Shown one piece after another: positions 31,601-39,610 of a stretch of 41,838 nt of DNA. The translations under genes and the position numbers were made by a program. Every line of letters starts with the position of its first letter. Position 1 is the stretch's first letter. The notes beneath the pieces are model-generated. The model searched no databases and was not told the origin of the DNA. It was given only the letters and a program-made list of their open reading frames with translations. Source of the stretch: Chlamydomonas sphaeroides (Eukaryota; Chlorophyta; Chlorophyceae; Chlamydomonadales; Chlamydomonadaceae); NCBI GenBank assembly GCA_001662425.1, contig BDDC01000448.1:12271-54108 (forward strand), read 5' to 3'.

Positions 31601-32840
31601 CGTAGTCCACCCTGAAGGTGGTCCCCGCCGCGCCCTCGTTGATCAGCTGGAAGCGCTTGGAGGCCTTGCTGTCGGCCGGCAGCAGCCCCAGGTTCAGGTC
31701 CCCCACGATGCGGACCGAGGAGCGGGGCACGCTGGCCTTGACCTGGGCGTAAGAATGGGAGGACCGGGATCAGGGCGGCGTGTGGCGTGGGGTCAGCAAG
31801 GGAGCGGGCGCCGGTGCGGGCTGGGGTCGGAGGCGTGGCGCACGCTTGCACCCCGCGACGCGGACGCGCGGCGTACGCTGCAGTCGCCGGGCGGCTGCAT
31901 GCCGGCCTCCAGGCAGCCGGCCGGCAATGGCTGGCGGGTGCGCCTGTCCGGTAGCTGTCGCATATGTCCGTATGCTCGCTGGCAAGCCAGCCCCGTGCCG
32001 TGGCTGCTGGAGGGCGCGCCGGGCCAGCCGCCTGGCTTGCGCAGTTGGCGCCGCGTGCTCCATGCCCCAGCGGCGTGCGCCCACAACACAGCACGCTGCC
32101 TGCTCTTCCATGCGTCCCACAGCTGCCGCGGCGGCGAAGGTAGCTGCAGGCGCAGCTGCGCCGCGCTCCGCGGGACCTGGCAGTGCACGGAGTCCGTCCC
32201 AGCGGGCGACGACGCCGCGTCCGCGCTACCGCGGCGCCGCCTTCCCTGAGGCGTCCCAGGCGAGCGTGACAATCACCTGCAGCTCATAGTTGCCTGAGTC
32301 CGTCTGGATCGTAATTTTGTCCTGCACATACTGCCGTTCAGCCTCGAACTTGTCCCCGTCGAAGAAGACCTGCAGCCCGCCGGGCGGCACGGCCAGTCAT
32401 GGATAGGGTCTGGTGTGCGAAGCCGGCTGTGCGTGCCGACGTCTACCCCGTGCGTCCCCACGACTCAGGACTTGCGATACTGTCCCCGTACCACAGAGCT
32501 CCCCCGCAGCGGCCCTTACCTCGAACCGCGTCTCCAGCCCCCCGGCTAGGCTCTGTGGCTTGAAGAACTCCCGCAGGGCAAAGTACTTGGTCTTTGGGGG
32601 CCGGACCTTCACCGTCCGCGTCCGAGGGTCCAAGTTCTGCGAGAACGCCACGCGGGGCGTGAGGAACACTGCGTCCCGGCTGCATGTGGCGCGGGTCATG
32701 GTCTTCCTATCCAGCTCCATGCCACGACCAGCCCATTGTATATCCATGCTCACCTTCACCGTCACCCATTGCGACAGCACCTGCCCTGGCTCCACATTGC
32801 TGAAGTCCAGCACGGCCGGGGTGACCTGCAGCTGTGACAT
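14084..32840 (-). CDS. CFAP47: Cilia- and flagella-associated protein 47 (CFAP47/FAP47), complete, 52 exons
   Basis: Giant axonemal protein of the ciliary central apparatus, assigned by its architecture: an N-terminal ASH-type sandwich (VTPAVLDFSNVEPGQV), long arrays of ASH/MSP-like beta repeats, one calponin-homology domain near residues 1,560-1,700, then more ASH repeats to the C terminus. I read 52 exons joined by GT-AG introns; every junction keeps frame, giving 8,766 coding bases and about 2,921 residues, close to known CFAP47 lengths of around 3,000. ATG 32840 follows an in-frame TAG and directly precedes the first ASH strand. The stop is at 14084, after a basic Gly/Ala/Arg tail. Exon coordinates are given in the segment entries. 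CFAP47 is known from Chlamydomonas and mammalian cilia and is needed for normal motility; ASH domains occur in many axoneme and centrosome proteins. Codon use is like the neighbours. No frameshift was met. The upstream region is shared with GLOD4. A 5' non-coding exon cannot be excluded. Confidence 0.88.
14464..14515. repeat. TGTGC/AGTGC microsatellite in CFAP47 intron 51
   Basis: Tandem pentamers GTGCT, later GTGCG/GTGCA, about ten units, close to the donor of exon 51. Simple-sequence repeat; no function is suggested. Confidence 0.8.
16755..20314 (-). other. CFAP47: CFAP47 exons 37-47 (residues 1702-2288): ASH repeats and linkers
   Basis: Exons: 20150-20314, 19809-19983, 19533-19652, 19154-19322, 18826-18994, 18608-18674, 18080-18377, 17641-17903, 17365-17483, 17131-17196, 16755-16906. 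Exon 37 starts a new ASH unit (LELTNPSKKAISYSARLEGH). Exon 39 is a charged linker (LPKKEEEPPPTKGPGARRGT). Exon 43 has a Gly/Pro-rich low-complexity loop of about 50 residues. Exon 44 returns to ASH strands (LDVRVVDLELTAQTMTQSFV). Confidence 0.8.
20478..21286 (-). other. CFAP47: CFAP47 exons 34-36: calponin-homology domain
   Basis: Exons 21134-21286, 20871-21013 and 20478-20630 encode residues about 1,552-1,701. The CH signature runs ESSLLAWMSAHC, then FGPKFPRITNFDQ, DLSDASVLFALLSGYWPGL, RENAEMVLKIMADLGLPYEI and DPQDMMVLVLYLHH, i.e. the Trp helix, the DLSDG-like loop and the C-terminal helix of CH folds. CH domains in axonemal proteins commonly bind tubulin or other microtubule proteins; that role is inferred here. 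Confidence 0.85.
21344..21702. other. Assembly gap (359 N) in CFAP47 intron 33
   Basis: Run of N between exon 34 (acceptor at 21287-21288) and exon 33 (donor at 21795-21796). Exon 33 ends in phase 1 and exon 34 begins by completing that codon (G+CC, Ala), so the reading frame closes across the gap without needing a hidden exon. A phase-neutral exon inside the gap cannot be ruled out. Confidence 0.9.
21797..28467 (-). other. CFAP47: CFAP47 exons 13-33 (residues 573-1551): central ASH array
   Basis: Exons: 28258-28467, 27799-27957, 27522-27602, 27183-27350, 26969-27040, 26728-26851, 26325-26500, 26045-26113, 25804-25917, 25509-25631, 25158-25238, 24924-25008, 24427-24581, 24032-24277, 23739-23867, 23425-23531, 23160-23248, 22813-22976, 22436-22687, 22109-22254, 21797-21984. 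Repeated strands include VVDFGKVSMGSVNTRHLVVT, FNFGSVFVGSSQRLPLTLRN and VDFQTRIVIRSNQIKAPYSI. Exon 24 encodes a Ser/Arg/Gly linker (GSRFGSAKGSRQGSRRQSSS), a plausible phosphorylation or proteolysis site. Exons 31-33 are helical (KEAVKQLLQQYDAVLVFLKS) and lead into the CH domain. Confidence 0.8.
28608..32840 (-). other. CFAP47: CFAP47 exons 1-12 (residues 1-572): N-terminal ASH repeats
   Basis: Exons: 32754-32840, 32520-32636, 32277-32369, 31597-31742, 31138-31351, 30720-30764, 30454-30531, 30017-30247, 29634-29843, 29352-29483, 29048-29200, 28608-28817. ASH signatures are seen as LDFSNVEPGQ, VRIVGDLNLGLLPADSKASK, LDFGGLYYGQALERE with ITLFNNGPVEARYI, and LQFGDVPTHAWADQLLTLTN. Exons 11-12 are more charged (LSEDGTPIQD; ARKKSTRLLAKPWDKPELAD) and look like a linker. 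Intron 1 (32637-32753) is 117 bp without an in-frame stop, so retention would insert 39 residues between strands. Confidence 0.8.
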
Positions 32841-33115
32841 CTTCACGAACTCGTCTACCTAGTCTATGATGTGTGTCATGGTCACAACGGCGAGCGCATT
32901 CTGAGGCGCGGCACAAAAGCTCGAAGTCCCGCGAATCACCGCTTCAGTTATCAAGCACAGCGCAAGTGTATAGGTTACGTTCTATGTTCTAGGAATGAGT
33001 GCTCAGCGAGTTGCAGTTTGGGTGTGCCTTGCATGGGGACTGAAAGAAACTGAGCGACCATTTTCGTCTTCGTGGGCTGCCTGGTCGCGAATAACACTGT
33101 TGCATAGCTCTGCGG
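32841..33115. promoter_or_regulatory. Divergent upstream region shared by CFAP47 and GLOD4
   Basis: The 275 bp between the CFAP47 ATG (minus) and the first GLOD4 ATG (plus) must hold the 5' UTRs and core promoters of both genes. It is clearly less GC-rich than the coding sequence (for example around 32950-33000 and 33090-33110). No canonical TATA box or known cilia-gene element is recognised. If GLOD4 starts at 33218 the region is 377 bp. Confidence 0.5.
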
Positions 33116-35683
33116 ATGCTGCTGCGCTCTGCTCATCCTGGCCGTGTGCGCCCCGGCCGGGCACGAAACTCAGCGACCATCGTCGCATCCAGCGCTACTT
33201 CGCCAGTCAGCAAGCCGATGGGCCCTTCACCTTGCCGAGCTCTCCACTGGGTGTTTAAGGTGACTCCCGCGCAGCTCGGGACGCTGTCCAACGCAGAGGA
33301 TATGTGGTCCCCGTGCCGCAAACCTCGGCCCACCCCTCTCGCGCCCGCTAGGTGGGCGACCGCACCGCCACCGCCCGGTTCTACCAGGATGTCCTCCTCA
33401 TGACCCCGCTAAGACACGAGGAGGTGCGCACTGCTGGGTTGCGCGGCATGCCGCCGTGTGCTGAGCGGTCGAGGTCGAGCACACGGCCTCCCGGCCTCTC
33501 GTTGCTTTGTCCCAGTACAGCGCCCTGCCACGTTGGCATCCCGCGCAGTTCACTGAGGGCTGCGCAGCGGCCTGCAATGGCCCGTATGATGGGATGTGGT
33601 CCAAGACCATGATAGGGTGAGGCCAGTCCTCCGGCTTCGGCGCAGCGGTGCCCAGCGCCCCGCCAGGCTGGCTAGGGGTGCCCAGCCCGACCAGTCGCAA
33701 GAGTTAAACAACATTCTGCGTGGTCTGATTCCTGCAGGTACGGCGACGAGGATACGAACTTCGTGCTGGTGGGTGCGCCATCAACAGCAGCATCCGCCGC
33801 ACGCGCCGCACGCCGCCAGCTGGGCGCTCTGCGGGTCCGTGTGTAGGGGGCCCAGCCCACCCACCTCCAGCTAATCCGCCCGGATCTTCCTGACGCTGGG
33901 TCCCGCAGGAGTTGACCTACAACTATGGTGAGCCGCCGGTGGCGGTACCCAGCGCTCAGGCCCTGGGCCCAGGCGACACGAGGACCTTCAGCCTAGGATG
34001 CGGGGCGCTGCTCCTTGATTCCGCTGCCGCGGCCTAGCGTCACGCTAGTGCGCCGTCTGTCCTTGGCCCCAGGCGTCAAGTCGTATGCCCTGGGTAACGA
34101 CTACGCTGCCATCACCATCCGCAGCAACGATGTGTTTGCCAACGTGGCCGCCAAGGTGAAGCGCCTGCTGGGTAGCTAATGTGAATGGCCCAACGCGCAG
34201 CGCGCCTGGCCTCCGGCGATGTCCGCGCCGCGGCCGACGCGCGCCCCCCGCCTCTCGTCACGCGCCCCCCGCCTGCCCCACCTGCACAGGGCGTTGGCAC
34301 GCCGCTGCCTCCGCTGGGCGGCCCCGGCGGCCCAGCCTGCCTGGGGGTGGCTGCGCCCGGGGGCTACCAGTTCGTGGTCGTGGACGCAGCGCCGCCCGGG
34401 CCCAGCGGCTGCCCGGTCACGGAGCTGCGGCTACACGTGACGGACATGGAGCGGTCGCTGGGTGGGTCGCGGTGGCCGCCAAGAGGGATGCGTGGCTGGT
34501 GCGGCCCCAGCGCGTAAAAGGGAATAAACCCTTGACTCCGGGGCTGCGACGCCGCCTCATGCGAGGCACAATTCCTTACGCATCCACGCCCCGCCGCGCC
34601 GCCGTCCCATCCCCTGCCAGCCTTCTGGTCCGGCTTCCTGGGCTTCGCGGTGCAGCGGCCCGCGCCCGGCGAGGCGGAGCTGTCCTGCGGCCCGGGCCAG
34701 TGCGCGCTGCGGCTGGTGCAGCTGCCCGCTGGCACGCCCCTCGACCGCGGCACAGCGTGAGTGCGGGGCTTGTCCTGCGCCCAGCGCCAGCGCCACCCCG
34801 CCTGCGCCTGTGGGCCCAAGCAGGTCCTGCCGCCCATGTGTCGCTCACATGCGCTCCTCGTTCGTCGCTGTGCCGCAGGTTCGGCCGCGTGGCGTTCGCG
34901 TGCCCTGGCGAGCAGCTGCAGCAGCTGGAGGCGGACGTACGGCAGGCGGGCTATGCTGTGCACACGCCGTACGTGTCGCTGGACACGCCCGGCAAGGCCA
35001 CGGTGCAGGTGGTCATCCTGCAGGACCCGGACGGGCACGAGGTGCGGCGGACCTGGGGAGCCGGGGACCTGGGCAGACAATTGCCATGAAGGGCCCCATT
35101 GCGGGGCAAGGCTACCGCAAGCACGTACAGCACGTTGCGCTGTGACGGCCTATATGTCAGACACAAAAGCTGTCCGCGGATGTCACGGAGTGCCGCGCCC
35201 AAGCTTCGGCACTCCGTGACATCCGCGGACAGCTTTTGTGTCTTACACTAGGGAACATGACTCGCATTGCAGCTACGGTGTGCTGCCCGTGAATAGGGGC
35301 GCCCCAAGGTTGTCATGATGGGTCTTACCCGTGCGTCCACAGTGACGGGGGAGGGCCTGTGCCCAGGGGCAGGTACTTGGCATGGATGGCGAGACCGCCT
35401 GCCGCAAGGCGCTTACGTGCTTTGGGGAGCTAGCTATAGGGCCCCTGGAGGCCGTGACGGCTGGGGGCGGAGCAGCCGGGTTGCGACGGCCGTACGTCCG
35501 CGCTCGCTCCCTTTCTGACTCCCTCAGATCTGCTTTGTGGGTGATGCTGGGTTCAAGGACCTGTCGCGAGTGGACCCCGCGGCGGCGGCGCTGCTGGGCG
35601 AGGCGCTCGACAAGGACAAGAGCGACGAGTGGTTCGCCAAGCGCGCAGAGATGGAGGCGCGCATGGTGGCAAAGGGCGTGTGA
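33116..35683 (+). CDS. GLOD4: Glyoxalase domain-containing protein 4 (GLOD4-like), complete
   Basis: Two-module vicinal-oxygen-chelate (glyoxalase-fold) protein of the GLOD4 family. Exons: 33116-33259 (or from 33218), 33352-33423, 33549-33616, 33738-33768, 33909-33927, 34073-34155, 34290-34461, 34621-34756, 34879-35041 and 35528-35683; all phases agree. Family hallmarks in order: RALHWVFKVGDRTATARFYQ, LRHEE, CAAACNGPYDGMWSKTMIGY, ELTYNYG, YALGNDYAAITI, APGGYQF, FGRVAFACP, TPYVSLDTPGKATVQVVILQ, DPDGHEICFVGD and KDKSDEWFAKRAEM, colinear with human GLOD4. From ATG 33218 the protein has 313 residues, like animal GLOD4; ATG 33116 in the same frame adds 34 residues rich in Arg/Ser/Ala without acids, a possible organelle-targeting peptide (animal GLOD4 is mitochondrial). 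Enzymatic activity of the family is not established. Divergent from CFAP47; a broken copy of exons 8-9 sits at 5237-5594. Confidence 0.92.
35155..35247 (+). repeat. Perfect 36-bp hairpin in the last intron of GLOD4
   Basis: Bases 35160-35195 (gacacaaaagctgtccgcgg onward) are exactly complementary in inverse order to 35207-35242, leaving an 11-base loop (cgcccaagctt). One more pair and then, after a single mismatch, three further pairs extend the stem to about 41 bp (35155-35247). It lies inside intron 9 of GLOD4 on the transcribed strand. It could be a miniature inverted-repeat element or a small-RNA precursor; volvocine algae make miRNAs from long, well-paired, often intronic hairpins. Confidence 0.9.
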
Positions 35684-36565
35684 GGGGCCCAGCCTTGGGC
35701 ACGCTTGGGCAATGTGACAAGGGGTGCAGTCAATTTAGCGGCGATTGCGCGGAGGCCCGCCGGGAACGGCAGGGGGCGGCGTAGCAGAAGAGGTTGACAA
35801 GGTGGCCCCATCCGGAATGGAAAAAAGGGCCTGGCCCCCACCGAGTGTTTGGGAAAGAACGGCAACAACTAGTCGAACACGATTTTCGCATCAACGGCAG
35901 GCGCGGCTGGGAGTAATGAGAAGCAGGTTGCGGCAAGCTGTGGCGGGCCAATCAAGGCGCTGGCGCGCAATGCGAACGTTGTGAGGAGGGCAGGAGCAGC
36001 AGGTTGCGGCAGGTTGGATTTGCTGGGCTGCAGCGTCATTGAGATGTTGCCACCAGGGGGGCCCTGGCTCTCTGCGTCGGACCGGTGGACCACCGGCTGA
36101 AGCTAGCAAGGGGCCAGCGTGCCAAGCCCGACCATCCTCCCCCCCGGCCCATGCCCGTTCGTTCTCAATGCCAACACAATTCAACCATCAACGGCATCCC
36201 GGTGTATGCTGTAGCGCAGAACGCTTGACCAAGTGCTGTTGGTTTGGCGCAACACCCGCCGCAGCTCCTCCGTGCCCGTATGCTAGCTAGCTCCCATCAT
36301 CACACATGCATCCCCTCTGCCTGCCTGCCGCGCCCGCCAGCCACCGCGCATCCTCGCTCGCTCTTGTGCCGACCAAACGCAATCACCCCAAGTAAGAGCC
36401 AGCACCCAGCAGCCAGCAGGGCCCGACAATCAAGTCAACCTTAATATAAGACATACAACGGACCCATGCATGAGGCGCAGAGCAGCTCGCTCACACCACT
36501 ACAACAGCTAGCTGCTGGCAGTTGGGCAGCACATGGAACAGCGTGCCGAAGGTATCCCGGCCGCA
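35684..36565. other. Intergenic region 3' of GLOD4
   Basis: No gene recognised. It should hold the 3' UTR of GLOD4 on plus and, near 36450-36565, the 3' flank of the lone minus-strand exon. Two imperfect copies of a motif around gcaggttgcggcaggttg occur near 35920-35945 and 36000-36020. No TGTAA signal was seen. Confidence 0.45.
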
Positions 36566-36841
36566 CTATGTGTCCACGAAAGCCGCCTCCAGCCAGTCCG
36601 GCAGCCGGGCGTAGATGAAGTCCTGCAGCAGGGCAGCGTCCTCGCTGCTCATACCGCCGCCGGACAGCACCGGCGTGCCGCACACCCGGATGGCGCTGCG
36701 GGAGCTGCCGCCGCCGGCGAAGGGCGCCTGCGGAGGCGCTCCGCTGATGGCTAGGACCATCGACTTGAGCTCCCAGCCACGAGTGCCTGCCAGGCCGCGC
36801 AGCGGCTGGCCGGGAAGCCGGGCACCGGGGCTGGTAGAGCG
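36566..36841 (-). CDS. Lone terminal exon of an unrecognised protein
   Basis: A 92-codon open frame after a gcagcag acceptor, ending TAG at 36566. It uses almost only G/C-ending codons, as the known genes here do, and reads like a folded C terminus: GWELKSMVLAISGAPP, SAIRVCGTPVLSGGGMSSED, then AALLQDFIYARLPDWLEAAF. I do not recognise the family. No exon with similar codon use is visible upstream (36842-37270), so it is either a remnant, a single-exon gene starting at ATG 36760 (64 residues), or the end of a gene whose other exons were lost. Confidence 0.4.
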   Translation of the reverse strand, partial: RSTSPGARLPGQPLRGLAGTRGWELKSMVLAISGAPPQAPFAGGGSSRSAIRVCGTPVLSGGGMSSEDAALLQDFIYARLPDWLEAAFVDT

Positions 36842-37270
36842 CTGCTGCCTACGTAGGGCAGCTCGCTGAGGAGTGTCGCATGAGTGGTTAGACTACCGCG
36901 GGGTCAGGTGGAGGCGAAACGGGAGCCACGGCTGACAATTGGAAGGGCGTCCAAAGGGGAGGTGACCATCGCAAGGGGACCGTTGTGTTCCCATGCAGGA
37001 GGGCCTCCTGTTCACATGTACGGGGCATTCAAGTCTTCAAAGGATGCCAGAGGCAAGTCCGTAAATTCTATTGGTCTTGATGGCCGTGGCCGGTTGTGTC
37101 AACGGCGCTCTAATAGCGATCTGACGGTGGTGGTGTGCAACCCTCTGCCGCCGATCAGGGCCGATCGCGTGCCACCTACCGAGGGCCAGCAGGCGGGCGT
37201 GGCATACCACACCCGGCACATCTCGTCATCGCAGCTCACACTCAACATCGCAGCTATTGTTTGCGATGAA
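36842..37270. other. Upstream flank of the GDPD gene
   Basis: Moderate-GC region without coding signal on either strand; expected to contain the promoter and 5' UTR of the GDPD-family gene. No defined element recognised. Confidence 0.4.
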
Positions 37271-39452
37271 ATGTTTTGCCGGGCCTATACCGCGCTCTTG
37301 CTCTCAGTTGTATCTCTAGTCGTGTTGGCGCCGACCTATGGGACGGCGCGCTGCTTCCATCCGGCAAGTTACACAACCACATGCTCATTTACAGCTTTAA
37401 ACGACCCATTGAGTCGACCTTACTTGATTTGGGCCGTGCGCAGAGTGCCGATGGGCGACCTTTTGCGATGGCCTACCGCGGAGCGTCGGCCGCATTCCCC
37501 GAGCACAGCCTTGGCGCCTATCGCGAAGCCCTAGAACAAGGTAATGATCTAGGGCATGCTCGCGTTGCACGACGTTTGGTGGTGCCACGAACCACCGACC
37601 GCCCTTGCCGGCTTCCCCTGGCCGCTCGCCGGGCGCCGCGACCACCCCCACTCTTCAAACCCTCACAGGCGCAGCTTTTATAGAGTGCGATGTTGTGCTT
37701 ACCCACGACCTGGTGCCCGTGTGCCGGCACGAGCCCAACATCGCCGACACGACCGATGTGCGGGCGCCACGGCATGCCGAGCTGCTCGCGCGCCAAGCGC
37801 AGCGCCGACGCCAACGGCTCTCAGCCACTGGAATCGAATCTCACGACACAACCGATGAGGTCGTGGCAGCAGACATAACGCTGGAGGAGCTGAAGCAGTT
37901 GACGGCGCGGCATCCGGGCCACGCCAGCGCGGCACAGCAGGCACCAGCGGCCTCATCTGGCGACGGCTGCTCGGCAGGGGACAGCGGCAGCCGCGGCGCC
38001 TGCGATGCGCCCTGGGCCTCGGACTTGGACGATCATGAAGCTGGCGGCAGCAGCGCCCTCCGGGTTGCTACGGTGGAGGAGCTATTGCAGATGGCCAGCG
38101 TGAGCGCCAGGGGGTTACCTCGGTGGTTAGCACGCAGCAGGGCTGCCAGCGGGGGCCTCTGCTAGCTCTGCGCTCCTGCCGCCCCGGCTAACTGACCTGC
38201 TGCAGACACATGACCTCCTGGCTGCACCGTCAGCAGGAAGCTCGCATGGCCCTGCCCCTGCGGCCCCGCGCCCAAGCCTGCCCCGATTTCCCGTGCCCCT
38301 GCGCTTATGTGCAGGCCGACCAGCCGGCTGTGGGCGTGGCCCTTCACATCCAGGCCGCCTCCTGGCACAACCGCCTACCGCAACTGCTGGCAGCTTCGTC
38401 CGACTTGCCAAAAGCGAACGCCTCGTCCGCAGCGGACCCAGCACAGGCCCCCGGCTTTGGCGCCTTCGAGGAGCTGCTGCTGACAGCCATGCGGAAGTAC
38501 GGCTACGCGGTCGACGGGCCGTACGGCAGCGAGGCGTGGCGGCGGCGGCCGTCGTACATGATGGCGTTCGAGGTACGGCAGGGTCGAGCACTACGCCCCT
38601 GTCGAGCCGTAGCGGCCGCCAAGATGTCTTGTCACATCCATCGCATCCCGGTGGCGCACCTCCCTTGCACGCCCCTCCCTGGCGCTGCCCACCGCCTGCG
38701 GCCAGGCCGGCAGCCTACAATACCTGTCCACCCGCACCACCTCGCCTCTGACGCAAGTGCTTGGGTAAGCTCCTGCCATATGCGCTTCCCCACCTACTTG
38801 ACTGCTGCTGCTGGCCGCCGTTGTTGGGATGTCCGGTCAGCTGGCGGTAACATTATCGAATCAACGGGGCCGTTTGCAGGCCTACAATCCCGGATACTGG
38901 CGAGACATGGGACAGCGCTACCAGCGGCGAGGGCCTTGCGCGCATATCAGCTTATGCCAGCTCAGTGGCAGTGGCGCGGCAGCAACTGCTGCTGCCGGCA
39001 GCGGCGGCCGCGGGAGCGGAAGCGGATGCGCAGAGCCGCGACGGTGGCGATGGCGTAGCTACAGGGCTTGGCCGCCGGAGAGCGTTCTTCGCTGCGCCTG
39101 TTCTGAGGCGGATGAGGGACGCGGGGCTTCAGGTGAGGCGCACGTTTTGCGGGGGTGGGTACGCGTTTGGTTGCGTGGTGGTGCGCTTTTGCGGTGGCAT
39201 GGATCACTATGCGCACGTTCACTCTGGTTACAGGTCTTCGCTTCCGTGTTCAAGCCGGACTCGATACATCTGGTGGATGGAGCGTCGGCTTGGGAGGAAG
39301 AGATTGCGCCTCTGGTGCTCGGCCCTGAGGCAGCGGACGGCTGCTCAAGCTCGGACATCGAGGACGAGGTTGCGCCAGGCATTGATGGCCTCTTCGCAGA
39401 CTCGCCCGCAGCACTGCAGGACGTGCTTCGGCAACTGCAGTGTACCGATTGA
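37271..39452 (+). CDS. Glycerophosphodiester phosphodiesterase (GDPD) family protein, probable pseudoenzyme
   Basis: TIM-barrel GDPD family, which cleaves glycerophosphodiesters to glycerol-3-phosphate and an alcohol. Preferred exons: 37271-37363, 37444-37540, 37669-38099, 38315-38572, 38706-38764, 38880-39132, 39234-39452 (469 residues). This needs an 80-bp GC-AG intron (ccg|gcaagt ... gcgcag) joining a signal-like start (MFCRAYTALLLSVVSLVVLA) to the barrel in phase 0. The alternative is no such intron and ATG 37381 (459 residues, cytosolic). Family motifs: YRGASAAFPEHSLGAYREAL, FIECDVVLTHDLVPVCRHEP, TVEELLQMA, FEELLLTAMRKYGYAVDGPY, PTIPDTGETW and GIDGLFADSP. The usual first motif is HRGAS; here His is Tyr. 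The usual ExK metal motif after GVY is replaced (GVALHIQAAS). A long Ser/Gly/Ala insertion follows RHEP. The family call is firm; activity is doubtful. Confidence 0.82.
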
Positions 39453-39610
39453 TAGCATCTGAGAATTGTTGTGCGCGTCATAAGGCCACGTCGTCGTGTA
39501 GCGCGACAGCGCGGGTGTCGGCGTGGGTGGGCATGAACGTGTGTGTTTGCGCACGCACACGTGAACAACGCAAGCAAACTGCAACAAAGTACTATGTCCC
39601 TGATTGGAAC
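39453..39610. other. Short spacer between GDPD-family and transporter genes
   Basis: 158 bp containing the 3' end of the GDPD-family transcript and the promoter/5' UTR of the transporter. An in-frame ATG at 39533 could extend the transporter N terminus by 26 residues (starting MNVCVCARTREQ). Confidence 0.4.

Noticed and set aside
34172..34177. GTAGCT at the end of GLOD4 exon 6 as donor
   Set aside because: It leaves phase 1 and breaks the next exon's APGGYQF frame; the donor GTGAAG at 34156 joins in phase 0.
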